DNA of 64,000 nt from Edaphobacter paludis (GCF_039993895.1 NZ_CP121194.1:496001-560000); one strand, 5' to 3'; positions 25,610-34,928 are shown, counted from the first letter of the stretch. The notes: generated by a model from the letters alone, not told the origin. Numbers and translations: made by a program.

Positions 25610-25612
25610 AAA

Positions 25613-26410
25613 ATGCCCCGTCCCGTCACCGTCACTTACCGTATTTCCCCCGCGCCTGCTGCCGTGGCTCAGGCTGCTGCGCAACTCTTTGCCGATGCCG
25701 CGAAAACAGCAGCCGAAACCAGAGGCCGCGCCCGCATCGCCATCTCCGGGGGCACCACACCCAAGGCGATGTTTGCCCTTCTGGCCGACCCCGCCCAGCC
25801 ATTCCTCAAGCAGGTTCCTTGGGACAAGCTCGATCTCTACTGGGTCGACGAGCGTTGCGTCCCTCCCACCGATGCGGACTCCAACTACCGCATGACCAAC
25901 GAGGTACTGCTCTCGAAGGTACCCCTCGCCCCCGAGCGCATCCACCGCATGGAAGGTGAGCTCGACCCCGCTGTCGCGGCCGCCCGTTACGAGTCCACCA
26001 TTCGCAACTCCTTCCGGCTCGAAGGAGCCGAGACACCCACCTTTGATCTCATCCTCCTCGGTATGGGTGACGATGGCCACACTGCCTCGCTCTTCCCGCA
26101 TACCGAGGCGCTCAACGACCTCACCGACATCGTCACCGCCAACCACGTACCGGAAAAGGACACTTGGCGCATCACCCTCACCTGGCCGGTCATCAACCAG
26201 GGAAGGGAAGTGGCCTTCCTCATCGAAGGCGCTGCCAAGGCGCAGGTCCTCCACGACGTTCTCCTCGGCCCCTATCAGCCTGAGACTTACCCCTCACAGA
26301 TCATCCGTCCAGCCAGCGGACACCTTACCCTCTTGCTTGACTCCGCGGCGGCGTCTAAGCTTCCCGTACCCGAAGATTCAGGGACTACAGGTACGTTGGA
26401 GCTCAAATAA
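25613..26410 (+). CDS. pgl: 6-Phosphogluconolactonase (DevB type)
   Basis: It hydrolyses the lactone made by Zwf. The 265-residue protein has the sugar-isomerase-like pattern ISGGTTPKAMF, the WVDERCVPPTDADSNY segment and LLGMGDDGHTASLFP, all typical of Pgl. The ribosome-binding site AGGAG is 12 bases before the ATG and lies inside an inverted repeat arm. The stop TAA directly abuts the glk ATG, so the two are translationally coupled. Confidence 0.95.
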   Translation: MPRPVTVTYRISPAPAAVAQAAAQLFADAAKTAAETRGRARIAISGGTTPKAMFALLADPAQPFLKQVPWDKLDLYWVDERCVPPTDADSNYRMTNEVLLSKVPLAPERIHRMEGELDPAVAAARYESTIRNSFRLEGAETPTFDLILLGMGDDGHTASLFPHTEALNDLTDIVTANHVPEKDTWRITLTWPVINQGREVAFLIEGAAKAQVLHDVLLGPYQPETYPSQIIRPASGHLTLLLDSAAASKLPVPEDSGTTGTLELK

Positions 26411-27445
26411 ATGATCCTAGCTGGCGACGTAGGCGGCACCAAGGTTCACCTCGCGCTGTACGATTTCAACGACGGCAAACTCCACCCGATTCGTGACCAG
26501 AAGTTCCCTGCCCACCAGTTCGCCACGCTCGACTCCGTCGTCGAGCAGTTTCTCGGCACAGATCGAGATACTCGCGGCCAGATTGCTGCTGCCTGCTTCG
26601 GCTGCCCCGGGCCTGTGCGCGGAGGCCGCCTCAAGCTCACCAACCTCCCATGGGTGCTCGATGTTTACGAACTCGAGAAGTCCCTCGGAATTGAACACAT
26701 CTTTCTGATCAACGACCTCGAAGCCAACGGCTACGGCATCCTCGAGCTGAGTCCCGATAAGATTTACACCCTTCACGCAGCCAATACCGCCGCCGTCGGC
26801 CATCGCGGCCTCATCTCTGCGGGCACCGGTCTCGGCGAAGCTCTCCTTATATGGGACGGCAAGCACCATCGTCCTATCGCCTCGGAGGGCGGCCACTGCG
26901 ACTTCGCTCCCCGCACTGACCGCGAAGTCGCTCTCCTCCAGTATCTTCTCCGCACCCTCAAAGGCCACGTCAGCTATGAGCGGGTGCTCTCCGGCCCCGG
27001 TGTTACAAACATCTACGCTTACCTGCGCGACGTGGAAAGGCTTCAGGAGCCGCAGTGGCTTCGCGACCGCCTCGGTGCCGAAGACCCTAACGCAGTCATC
27101 GGCCAGTGTGCCCAGGATGGATCGAGCTCTATCTGCTTCGAGACCATGCGAACCTTCAGCGCGATCTACGGAGCCGAAGCGGGCAATATCGCCCTTAAGC
27201 TGCTGGCAATGGGCGGCATCTACCTCGGAGGAGGTATCGCCCCGAAGATCATTCAGACCCTCCAGAACGGTGACTTCATCCAGGCCTTTCTCGATAAAGG
27301 CCGCCTCTCACCCCTGCTCCAGTCCATCCCGGTCCGCATCATTCTCGACGACACCTGCGCTCTCCTTGGGGCCGCCGCATACGCCGAAGCGCGTGCAGCC
27401 GACATCTCCAACTACTCCGAACGCGCCGCCTCCATCAAACACTGA
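26411..27445 (+). CDS. glk: Glucokinase
   Basis: It phosphorylates glucose to glucose-6-phosphate, feeding Zwf. The 344-residue protein has the ATP-binding GDVGGTKVHLAL at the N-terminus, CPGPVRGGRLKLTNLPW, the catalytic NDLEANG (Asp), and SAGTGLGEALL with EGGHCDF, all of the bacterial glucokinase family (ROK-independent). Its ATG follows the pgl stop without a gap; GGAG lies within the end of pgl. It closes the glucose/pentose phosphate run. Confidence 0.94.
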   Translation: MILAGDVGGTKVHLALYDFNDGKLHPIRDQKFPAHQFATLDSVVEQFLGTDRDTRGQIAAACFGCPGPVRGGRLKLTNLPWVLDVYELEKSLGIEHIFLINDLEANGYGILELSPDKIYTLHAANTAAVGHRGLISAGTGLGEALLIWDGKHHRPIASEGGHCDFAPRTDREVALLQYLLRTLKGHVSYERVLSGPGVTNIYAYLRDVERLQEPQWLRDRLGAEDPNAVIGQCAQDGSSSICFETMRTFSAIYGAEAGNIALKLLAMGGIYLGGGIAPKIIQTLQNGDFIQAFLDKGRLSPLLQSIPVRIILDDTCALLGAAAYAEARAADISNYSERAASIKH

Positions 27446-27531
27446 TTTTTGAAGCTCCGTTCTGGCTTCATACCCGGCGGCGCACAGATCTCTGGGAGGC
27501 TCTCAGCCTAAGCCGGCAATGTTCCACTTCG

Positions 27532-28170
27532 TCACGCCCTCCGGCTCTGCTCCAACTGCTCCTTCACCTGGTAATCGCTGACCTGACCGAAGTCCTCATA
27601 AAACTGTCCCACCGCTTCAAGCCGTGACGGAGTGTAGACACAAACCGCCTCATCCGCCTCCGCACCCACCCAATCCAGAGTCTCCCGCAGCGCAACAGGG
27701 ACAGCAACGACCACCCGCGCTGGGCGCTGCCGGCGAACGGAGCGCACCGCCGCCAGCATGGTGTATCCCGTGGCAAGTCCATCATCGACGAGAATGACTA
27801 TCTGCCCTTCCAGCGCAAGCGGTGGCTGGTCGCCGCGATAAAGCCTCTCCCGCCGAACGAATTCCTCCCGTTCGCGTGCGATGATCGCATCCAGCGCAGT
27901 TTGTGAGATATGCATCATTGCAATCGCCTTTTCGTCGAGCACGATAAGGCCATCTGCAGCTACAGCGCCGACGGCAAGTTCGGGCTCGCTGGGAGCGCCA
28001 ATCTTGTGTACCAGGAATACATCGAGCGGCAATGCAAGTGTCCGCGCAATGACCGCAGCTACCGGAACACCCCCACGCGGCAGAGCCAGAATGACTGCAT
28101 CGGTGCTCCCTCGATAACCGGCCAGCAACTTGGCCAGCAACTCTCCCGCATGTTTGCGGTCGCGGAACAT
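27532..28170 (-). CDS. Phosphoribosyltransferase-domain protein
   Basis: 212 residues of the type I phosphoribosyltransferase fold. The PRPP-binding loop is VILVDDGLATGYTM. The N-terminal part (RKHAGELLAKLLAGY, ALPRGGVPVAAVIA) matches a stand-alone group of predicted phosphoribosyltransferases. Substrate unknown. I start at ATG 28170; an upstream in-frame ATG at 28245 would leave no promoter room because the divergent peptidase begins at 28246. Neither has a strong ribosome-binding site. Confidence 0.8.
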   Translation of the reverse strand: MFRDRKHAGELLAKLLAGYRGSTDAVILALPRGGVPVAAVIARTLALPLDVFLVHKIGAPSEPELAVGAVAADGLIVLDEKAIAMMHISQTALDAIIAREREEFVRRERLYRGDQPPLALEGQIVILVDDGLATGYTMLAAVRSVRRQRPARVVVAVPVALRETLDWVGAEADEAVCVYTPSRLEAVGQFYEDFGQVSDYQVKEQLEQSRRA

Positions 28171-28245
28171 GGATATTGAGATGCTCGTGCGATGGCTCAG
28201 TGTTTGTCTCAACCACTCCCAGCATGTACCGTTTAGATAGAACAC

Positions 28246-30837
28246 ATGCTGACCACAAAGACCCTCCTCTCCTCGGCCCTCCTCGTCATCGCATCCTGCA
28301 TCGCTCCCCTCGTGGCTTCAGCCCAGCGGCTTCCGTCCGGAGTTCATCCTGAGCACTACACCCTTGCTCTCACGCCCGACCTCAAGGCCGCCACCTTTGC
28401 GGGTACCGAGACCATCGACCTCACCCTCGACGCCCCCAGCACCACCATAACGCTCAACGCCGCCGAGATTAAGTTCCTCTCCGTCACGGCAGGCACACAG
28501 ACCGCGCAGGTCTCCCTCGATCCCGACAAAGAGCAGGCCACCTTCACCTTCCCGCAGGCCCTTCCTGCGGGCAAGGTCACCCTCGACATCCGCTACACCG
28601 GAATTCTCAACGACAAGCTGCGTGGCTTCTATCTCTCGAAGACAGCGAAGCGCAACTACGCCGTGACCCAGTTCGAGCCTACCGACGCCCGTCGTGCCTT
28701 CCCCAGCTTCGATGAGCCTGCCCTCAAGGCTACCTTTGACATCGCCCTTACCGTTGACCGTGGCGATACCGTCATCTCCAACACCAACATCGTCTCCGAC
28801 ACTCCCGCGCCGGACAAACGGCACACCATCAAGTTCGCCACCACGCCGCGCATGTCGACCTATCTCGTGGCTTTCCTCGTAGGCGACTTTCAATGCAGCA
28901 AAGGCAGCAGCGACGGCGTTCCCATCCGGGCCTGCGCTACGCCGGACAAAGTGAAGCTTACTCAGTACGCCGTCAAATCCGCCGAGTACATCCTGCACTA
29001 TTACGATACCTACTTCGGCATTAAGTACCCTATGCCCAAGCTCGATATGGTCGCACTCCCTGATTTCGAGGCTGGTGCCATGGAGAACTTCGGCTGCATC
29101 ACCTACCGCGAAACCGACCTCCTCATCGACAGCAAGACCGCCAGCATCCCCGAAAAGAAGAACGTAGCTGCCGTAGTCGCTCACGAGATGGCGCACCAGT
29201 GGTTCGGTGACATGGTCACGATGCAGTGGTGGAACAACATCTGGCTCAACGAGGGTTTCGCCACCTGGATGGAGCACAAACCCCTCGCCCAATGGCATCC
29301 CGAATGGAACATTCTGCAGGACCAGGCGCACGAGCTGGACGCCACCCTCAACTACGACTCGCTGGCCACCACCCGCACCATTCGCGCTACTGCCGATACT
29401 CCGGCACAGATCAATGAGATGTTCGACGGCATCGCTTACGGCAAGGCAGGGGCAGTCCTTAACATGGTGGAGAACTACGTTGGGGAGGAGACCTTCCGCC
29501 AGGGCGTCCACAACTATCTCGCCGCCCACCTCTACGCCAATGCCACGGCAGAAGACTTCTGGAACGCCCAGACCGCTGCCAGCCACCAGCCTGTGGACAA
29601 GATCATGTCCAGCTTCGTGGAGCAGCCCGGCGTCCCTCTGCTCACCTTCTCCAATACCTCCGGTCCCGGCGCGCCTGTAGTCCAGAGCCGCTTCTTTCTC
29701 TCTCCCAACTCCGCCAGCTACACCAGCCAGCACTGGACGCTTCCAGTCTGCGTCAAGACCAGCGACAAACCCATCTGCCAACTCCTTACCCCCGGCGAAA
29801 CCACTCTCCCCATTTCCACAGAGACTCCGCAGCCCTTCTTCTACGCCAATGCCGCTGCCAAGGGTTACTTCCGTACCGCCTACACGCCGGAGCAGTATAA
29901 GGCCATCGAAGCCAAAGCCGAAACCGCCCTCACCCCGCCTGAGCGTATCAACTTCATCGGCGACCGCTGGGCGCTCGTTCCTTCAGGCCGCTCTTCCATC
30001 GCCGATTATCTTGACCTCGTCCTCGCCCTCAAGCAGGACCCCAACTCCGCCGTCCTTGAAACCGCTCTCGCCAAGGTCTACACCATCAAAGCGAAGATCG
30101 CCACCGGCAAAGATCTTACTCAGCTCAACGCCGCCCTTCGTCGCGAGTTCGGTCCCATCTATGCCGCTTTAGGCAATCCGTCGAAGAACGACTCTTTCGA
30201 CCGTAGCCAACTTCGCGCCGTGCTCTTTGAGCTGCTCGGAGCCGCCGACGACCCAGCCATCATCGCCCAGTCGCGCCAAATCGCCGACCGTAGCTTCGAC
30301 AAAAAGAAGAACCTCGACCCGGCTCTAACCGACGCTGCTATCGTTATTGCCGCCAGCAATGGGGATGCTGCGCTCTACGATAAGGTGCTTACCGCCAGTA
30401 AGGACCCCAGCGACCCTAGCCTCCAATCCCACGCCCTTCAGACCCTCGCCCGCTTCCTCGACCCGGCCCTCGTGACCCGCACGCTCGATTACGCCTCGTC
30501 CGGTCAGGTTCGCAATCAGGATAGTTGGCGAATCTTTTCCATCCTTCTCGAGCAGCGCGCTACCCGCGACCAGGCGTGGACCTATATTCAGCAGCACTGG
30601 GACAAAGTCCATGCGCAGTTCACCACCAACTCCGGCGTTCGTGTCGTCGCCGCCACGGGCTCCTTCTGCACCGCTGAGGGTCGTGATCAGGTCAGCAGCT
30701 TTTTCAGCACCCACTCGGTCGACGCCTCGGCACGAACCCTGGCCAAGTCCATCGACAGCATCAATGCCTGCATCCAGTTTCGTGCCACCCAGGAGCCGAG
30801 TCTTCACCACTGGCTCGAATCGCAACCTGCACAATAG
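28246..30837 (+). CDS. Exported M1-family aminopeptidase
   Basis: A zinc aminopeptidase of 863 residues. A signal peptide (about 1-26, ending VASA before QR) directs it to the periplasm or outside. Catalytic motifs are complete: GAMEN at 277-281 and HEMAH at 313-317 with the third zinc ligand Glu336 (HEXXH-x18-E). The C-terminal half is the ERAP1-like helical domain. The family trims N-terminal residues from peptides. The ATG is only 75 bases from the divergent phosphoribosyltransferase gene, so promoters overlap. Confidence 0.93.
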   Translation: MLTTKTLLSSALLVIASCIAPLVASAQRLPSGVHPEHYTLALTPDLKAATFAGTETIDLTLDAPSTTITLNAAEIKFLSVTAGTQTAQVSLDPDKEQATFTFPQALPAGKVTLDIRYTGILNDKLRGFYLSKTAKRNYAVTQFEPTDARRAFPSFDEPALKATFDIALTVDRGDTVISNTNIVSDTPAPDKRHTIKFATTPRMSTYLVAFLVGDFQCSKGSSDGVPIRACATPDKVKLTQYAVKSAEYILHYYDTYFGIKYPMPKLDMVALPDFEAGAMENFGCITYRETDLLIDSKTASIPEKKNVAAVVAHEMAHQWFGDMVTMQWWNNIWLNEGFATWMEHKPLAQWHPEWNILQDQAHELDATLNYDSLATTRTIRATADTPAQINEMFDGIAYGKAGAVLNMVENYVGEETFRQGVHNYLAAHLYANATAEDFWNAQTAASHQPVDKIMSSFVEQPGVPLLTFSNTSGPGAPVVQSRFFLSPNSASYTSQHWTLPVCVKTSDKPICQLLTPGETTLPISTETPQPFFYANAAAKGYFRTAYTPEQYKAIEAKAETALTPPERINFIGDRWALVPSGRSSIADYLDLVLALKQDPNSAVLETALAKVYTIKAKIATGKDLTQLNAALRREFGPIYAALGNPSKNDSFDRSQLRAVLFELLGAADDPAIIAQSRQIADRSFDKKKNLDPALTDAAIVIAASNGDAALYDKVLTASKDPSDPSLQSHALQTLARFLDPALVTRTLDYASSGQVRNQDSWRIFSILLEQRATRDQAWTYIQQHWDKVHAQFTTNSGVRVVAATGSFCTAEGRDQVSSFFSTHSVDASARTLAKSIDSINACIQFRATQEPSLHHWLESQPAQ

Positions 30838-30885
30838 TCTCGTTCTGCGCAGTGAGGAGACAACCGACCTAAGATTCTAATCCCC

Positions 30886-30922
30886 TCAAAACGCTGATGC
30901 CGGCCATCATGGCCGGCATCAG
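30886..30922 (-). terminator. Terminator after the GH27 gene
   Basis: CTGATGCCGGCC and GGCCGGCATCAG (30894-30905, 30911-30922) form a perfect 12-bp stem with a 5-base loop. On the minus strand it continues with CGTTTTGAG. It lies 28 bases beyond the GH27 stop and also faces the end of the M1 peptidase gene. Confidence 0.8.
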
Positions 30923-30950
30923 AAGCAGCGGTGCTCACCAGCGTGATGCC

Positions 30951-32138
30951 TTACGGCATCACTTTTACCATGACCACTCCATGGCTGGGAACCTCAGCCG
31001 AATAACCGTCAGTCTTCCTTCCGACGTCCTTCTTTGCCCAAAGATCCCTGACCGAGGCGCTCAGCGTATTCGGATACCCAATATCAGTCCACGCCACTGA
31101 GATCTTCGCCGCCGTCGTTCCGCGATTCAGGAGCGCCACGGCACGGCCGCCATCCGCCAACTGCTTCGACCAGATCTCCAGATCGCCGTCCTTCTTCACC
31201 CTGCGCCCCTGCTGCCCCAGCCCGTCCTGATCGATGGCGATGACCTCTTTATTCAGCAGAGTCTCCTTCGTGTCCGCCGACATATGTTCAATGTCGTTGC
31301 CCGCCAGCAGCGGAGCAGAAAACAGGGCCCACATGCTGAAGTGCGCTCGGCCTTCTGTAGTCGTCAGCCCGCTATTGCCTACCTCCAGCATGTCCGGATC
31401 ATTCCAGTGTCCCGGCCCGGCATAGCTCTCGATCCCATTCATCAAATCCAGAATCTGGACCACGCCGTTGCCGCCCCAGGTCTTCTTACAGTCCCAGCAA
31501 TCCTGAATGTCTCCCGTAGCGCGCCACATATTTCCAACCGGCCCGGCCCAGAGCCACGGTTTCGTAGATCCCCATTCGCAGATGCTGAACAGGATCGGCC
31601 TTCCCGAAGCCTTCAGTGCATCGCGCATCAGCGTATAGGAGGACTCGCTGCTCTGGCCCGGCAGGGTATTGCACCAATCTTCTTTCAGATAATCCACGCC
31701 CCATGCCGCGTACTGCCGTGCGTCCTGATACTCATGCCCGATGCTCCCCGGCCGCTTTGCGCAGGTCATCGTGCCCGCATCGGTATAGATCCCGAACTTG
31801 AGGCCCTTCGAGTGGATATAGTCGGCCAGCGCCTTGATGCCGCCGGGAAACTTGTCCTTGTCCACGATGATGTTGCCCTCGGCATCGCGACCCGTCTGCC
31901 AGCAGTCGTCGATGATCACATATTGATATCCAGCATCCTTCATCCCATTGCTGGCCATCGCGTCTGCGGTCTCACGAACGACGCCTTCATTGATGCCTTT
32001 GCACGCATACTTGTTCCAGCTATTCCACCCCATTGGCGGGGTTCGCGCCAACCCGTTTTCCAGAGCGTGCCCGACGGCGGGGGCCATCAGCACAAACATC
32101 AGCAACGAAGAAATCCAAACCAGACGCAACACTTTCAT
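30951..32138 (-). CDS. Exported GH27 alpha-galactosidase-like enzyme
   Basis: The 395-residue protein has a signal peptide (MKVLRLVWISSLLMFVLMAP, cleaved near GHA) and a GH27 TIM barrel: TPPMGWNSWNKYAC, YVIIDDCWQ, KFGIYTDAGTMTC, the nucleophile region YLKEDWCN and the acid/base segment RATGDIQDCW. A C-terminal beta domain follows. GH27 enzymes remove alpha-galactose (some alpha-N-acetylgalactosamine or arabinose) from plant polymers. AAGGAAG lies 6 bases before the chosen ATG. The gene is monocistronic with its own terminator. Confidence 0.9.
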   Translation of the reverse strand: MKVLRLVWISSLLMFVLMAPAVGHALENGLARTPPMGWNSWNKYACKGINEGVVRETADAMASNGMKDAGYQYVIIDDCWQTGRDAEGNIIVDKDKFPGGIKALADYIHSKGLKFGIYTDAGTMTCAKRPGSIGHEYQDARQYAAWGVDYLKEDWCNTLPGQSSESSYTLMRDALKASGRPILFSICEWGSTKPWLWAGPVGNMWRATGDIQDCWDCKKTWGGNGVVQILDLMNGIESYAGPGHWNDPDMLEVGNSGLTTTEGRAHFSMWALFSAPLLAGNDIEHMSADTKETLLNKEVIAIDQDGLGQQGRRVKKDGDLEIWSKQLADGGRAVALLNRGTTAAKISVAWTDIGYPNTLSASVRDLWAKKDVGRKTDGYSAEVPSHGVVMVKVMP

Positions 32139-32271
32139 CCTGTCTTCCTTTCGATTTTGCAAAGATTTCCATCCCGACCCGCAAAGCCGCGAAGAGCAGC
32201 AGAGCTGAGGACACCGATAAAAGCTCCTCGGTGGTCGCGCCAATTGTAATGTAACCATTTACACGGTGCGC

Positions 32272-32775
32272 TTACGGCAGCCGCTTTTCATAGCAAAGGA
32301 CGCGCAGGCCGGGACGAAACGATAGCCCAATCTCCCCCACCTGCACGTATCCCAGTTTGGAAAAGAGCCGCTGCGCCGCTGTATTCTCCCTACTTGTGTC
32401 GGTGCGCACCGCCGGGATGCCACGCTCCGCCGCGACTTCTTCTGCTTTCTGCATCAGGGCTGCCGCCACCCCTGCTCCACGAAACTTCGGATCGACCGCC
32501 AGCCGATGCACCATGACTCCGGCCTCTTCGACATCCCAGCCGGCGTGCCCATACTCCGGTTCCTGGCCGGTCGTTACCGCTATCATCCCCGCAAGGGAGC
32601 CATCGATCTCTGCTACCCAAAGCTGTCTCTGCTCAACATCATGCTCAAACACAGCCTCAGTGGGATAATTTTCATCCCACTGCAGATTTCCCGCCGCCCG
32701 CATCGATGGCACTACGCGCCGCAACAATTCAATTACTGCCACCACATCCTTCCGCACAGCCAACCGTATCCGCAT
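32272..32775 (-). CDS. GNAT-family N-acetyltransferase
   Basis: 167 residues of the GNAT fold: substrate side MRIRLAVRKDVVAVIELLRR, the core strands LWVAEIDGSLAGMIAV, VHRLAVDPKFRGAGVAAAL (acetyl-CoA pyrophosphate loop R-G-x-G-V-A) and TDTSRENTAAQRLFSKLGY. Acceptor unknown. ATG 32775 is chosen; a GTG at 32787 is equally possible. It follows the small gene at 32802-33077 on the same strand by 26 bases and could be in its transcript. Confidence 0.82.
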   Translation of the reverse strand: MRIRLAVRKDVVAVIELLRRVVPSMRAAGNLQWDENYPTEAVFEHDVEQRQLWVAEIDGSLAGMIAVTTGQEPEYGHAGWDVEEAGVMVHRLAVDPKFRGAGVAAALMQKAEEVAAERGIPAVRTDTSRENTAAQRLFSKLGYVQVGEIGLSFRPGLRVLCYEKRLP

Positions 32776-32801
32776 ATTCTCAAGCACTCAATCAGTAAAA
32801 T

Positions 32802-33077
32802 TTACATAATGCGGAACCGTTCCCGCATCAGCCGCTGAAACCGCGGCTTCCAGATCAGGTCATACGCCAGTTCCTTCCCTGGAAACATCGCCAGCGCGGC
32901 CTTCCTGCTATCGCCGATCATCTGTGCCGCCTCGTCTATGGTCAGCGATCCATCCTGTGCGATGACCTGCATTACCATGTTCATCATCATCTGCATCCGC
33001 CGAATCAACTTCTGTTCCTCGGCTCGCTCCTCAGCGCTACCCTGTGCAACCACCTCGCTCGTCTCATTGAGTTCCAT
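32802..33077 (-). CDS. Small protein of unknown function
   Basis: A 91-residue protein that I do not recognise. It is predicted helical and has a Met-rich stretch (RRMQMMMNMVMQVI), an acidic N-terminus, and a C-terminus rich in Arg and aromatic residues (YDLIWKPRFQRLMRERFRIM). No signal peptide. A strong GGAGGTA site is 5 bases before the ATG, which decides this start over an in-frame one upstream. The next gene on the same strand is the GNAT. Confidence 0.65.
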   Translation of the reverse strand: MELNETSEVVAQGSAEERAEEQKLIRRMQMMMNMVMQVIAQDGSLTIDEAAQMIGDSRKAALAMFPGKELAYDLIWKPRFQRLMRERFRIM

Positions 33078-33151
33078 CGAGATACCTCCGGTCCTACTGG
33101 TTAGATATCCAAAACCCTCTGGCAGATTCCTGCTGGACATCTTCTACTCGC

Positions 33152-33195
33152 GAACCAAAAAGATAAAGGCCGGAAGCAGTATCGCTTCCGGCCTT
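33152..33195 (-). terminator. Terminator after long gnd
   Basis: AAGGCCGGAAGC and GCTTCCGGCCTT (33166-33177, 33184-33195) form a perfect 12-bp stem; on the minus strand it runs into TTTATCTTTTT. It lies 18 bases beyond the gnd stop. Confidence 0.9.
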
Positions 33196-33212
33196 CCCCA
33201 TCAAACAACCAA

Positions 33213-34673
33213 CTAGGCGTTGTAGGTAGAAGAAGCAACCCGTCCGCCGCGTCCGGTCCAGTTGGTGTGGAAGAACTCCCCTCGCGGCTTGTCGACGCGC
33301 TCGTAGGTATGCGCGCCGAAGAAGTCACGCTGTGCCTGGAGCAGGTTCGCCGGCAGTCGCTCGGTCCTATAGCCGTCATAGAAGGCCAACGCGGTCGAGA
33401 ACGCAGGCATGGGCACGCCAATCTCGATCGCGTGAATGACAGCCTTCCGCCACGAAGCGCCATACTTGTTCAGCGCGTCCGAGAAGAAATCATCCATCAG
33501 CAGATTCTGCAGCTTCGGATTCTTGTCGAACGCCGCTTTGATATCGCCGAGGAAGGCGCTGCGGATGATGCAACCGCCGCGCCACATCAGCGCGATACCG
33601 CCCATATTCAGGTTCCAGTTCATCTCTTTTTCAGCAGCACGCAGCAGCATGTAGCCCTGGGCGTAGCTGATCATCTTCGAGCAGTAAAGCGCACGCCTAA
33701 CATCTTCGATGAACTGAGTCTTCTCCGCGATTGTCTTTGCCTTCGCCGGTCCCGTCAGCACCTTCGAAGCGGCAACGCGCTCATCCTTCAAAGCCGACAG
33801 GCAGCGTGCAAACACGCTCTCGCCGATCAGTGTCACCGGCATGCCCAGGTCGAGCGCAGAGATGGCCGTCCACTTACCCGTCCCCTTCTGCCCCGCCGTA
33901 TCCAGAATCTTGTCGACCATCGGCTTGCCGTCTTCGTCCTTTTTGGCAAAGATCTCAGCCGAAATCTCGATCAGGAAGCTGTCCAACTCGCCCTTGTTCC
34001 AATCATTGAAGACCTCGGCAAACTCATCGGCGGTCAGGCCAAGCCCGTCCTTCAGCAACTGGTAGGCCTCGCAGATCAACTGCATATCGCCATACTCGAT
34101 GCCGTTATGCACCATCTTTACGTAGTGGCCTGCACCGTCCTCGCCCACCCAGTCGCAGCAGGGAGTGCCGTCTTCCACCTTCGCTGCGATGGCCTGAAAG
34201 ATCTCCTTCACATGGGGCCATGCTTCCTTATTGCCGCCGGGCATGATCGACGGGCCGAACCGCGCACCCTCTTCGCCGCCACTTACGCCAGTACCGATAA
34301 ACAAGATGCCCTTGGCGGCAAGGTCCTTCGTGCGCCGGTTCGAGTCGGTGAACAACGAGTTGCCGCCGTCAATGATGATGTCGCCCTTCTCCAGGTAAGG
34401 GAGCACGTGTTCAATTGTCTGGTCGACGACTTCGCCCGCCTTCACCATCATCATCACCCGGCGCGGCGTCTTCAGCAGTTTGCACATCTCTTCTACAGAG
34501 TGCGCTCCAACTACCTCGGTCCCCTTGGCCTCATTGTTGATGAAGTCATCGACTTTAGAAACCGTCCGATTGAACACTGCGACCTTGTATCCGTGGTCGT
34601 TCATGTTGAGTACAAGGTTCTGACCCATAACAGCCAGACCAATCAATCCAATATCACAAGTTGCCTCTGCCAT
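33213..34673 (-). CDS. gnd: 6-Phosphogluconate dehydrogenase, long form
   Basis: The 486-residue enzyme is the classical decarboxylating 6-phosphogluconate dehydrogenase. N-terminal GLAVMGQNLVLNMNDHG and VFNRTVSK (Asn-Arg-Thr after the second strand) indicate NADP preference. IDGGNSLFTDSNRRT, GTGVSGGEEGARFGPSIMPGG and KMVHNGIEYGDMQ are the substrate and catalytic motifs, and the long C-terminal helical domain is present. GGAGATT lies 4 bases before the ATG. It is monocistronic and far from zwf; the short isoenzyme sits in the zwf cluster. Confidence 0.95.
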   Translation of the reverse strand: MAEATCDIGLIGLAVMGQNLVLNMNDHGYKVAVFNRTVSKVDDFINNEAKGTEVVGAHSVEEMCKLLKTPRRVMMMVKAGEVVDQTIEHVLPYLEKGDIIIDGGNSLFTDSNRRTKDLAAKGILFIGTGVSGGEEGARFGPSIMPGGNKEAWPHVKEIFQAIAAKVEDGTPCCDWVGEDGAGHYVKMVHNGIEYGDMQLICEAYQLLKDGLGLTADEFAEVFNDWNKGELDSFLIEISAEIFAKKDEDGKPMVDKILDTAGQKGTGKWTAISALDLGMPVTLIGESVFARCLSALKDERVAASKVLTGPAKAKTIAEKTQFIEDVRRALYCSKMISYAQGYMLLRAAEKEMNWNLNMGGIALMWRGGCIIRSAFLGDIKAAFDKNPKLQNLLMDDFFSDALNKYGASWRKAVIHAIEIGVPMPAFSTALAFYDGYRTERLPANLLQAQRDFFGAHTYERVDKPRGEFFHTNWTGRGGRVASSTYNA

Positions 34674-34928
34674 TTCAATCTCCAAAGCGATCCGTTCATA
34701 CGCATCGCTGAATGTGTGGGGTTATTTGTCGGCCCATTATCGTCGTGGAAAGCGGTCCGGCCAAGGTGTCTTTTTATCATATGGAAGCAACGATAAGATA
34801 GACCCGCTCCGCAGATTGCTCACGGAAGCGAGCATCCTCTCAAGCAACATTTGCTTTACCTGCAACGGTTCCGAATCGATACAATTGGTGCCAATAGGGT
34901 GTTGAGCCTTTCGCGAAGATCCAAACTA

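Noticed and set aside
28318..29781. Long antisense frame opposite the M1 aminopeptidase
   Set aside because: The plus-strand gene has complete catalytic motifs; the antisense product is Gly/Val/Glu-rich without recognisable domains.
33267..34796. Plus-strand frame of about 509 codons opposite long gnd
   Set aside because: Shadow of the gnd coding sequence; His/Arg/Leu-rich product with no motif and no ribosome-binding site.
34686..34928. Small plus-strand gene between gnd and comEC
   Set aside because: A 63-codon frame exists but lacks a ribosome-binding site and any recognisable feature.
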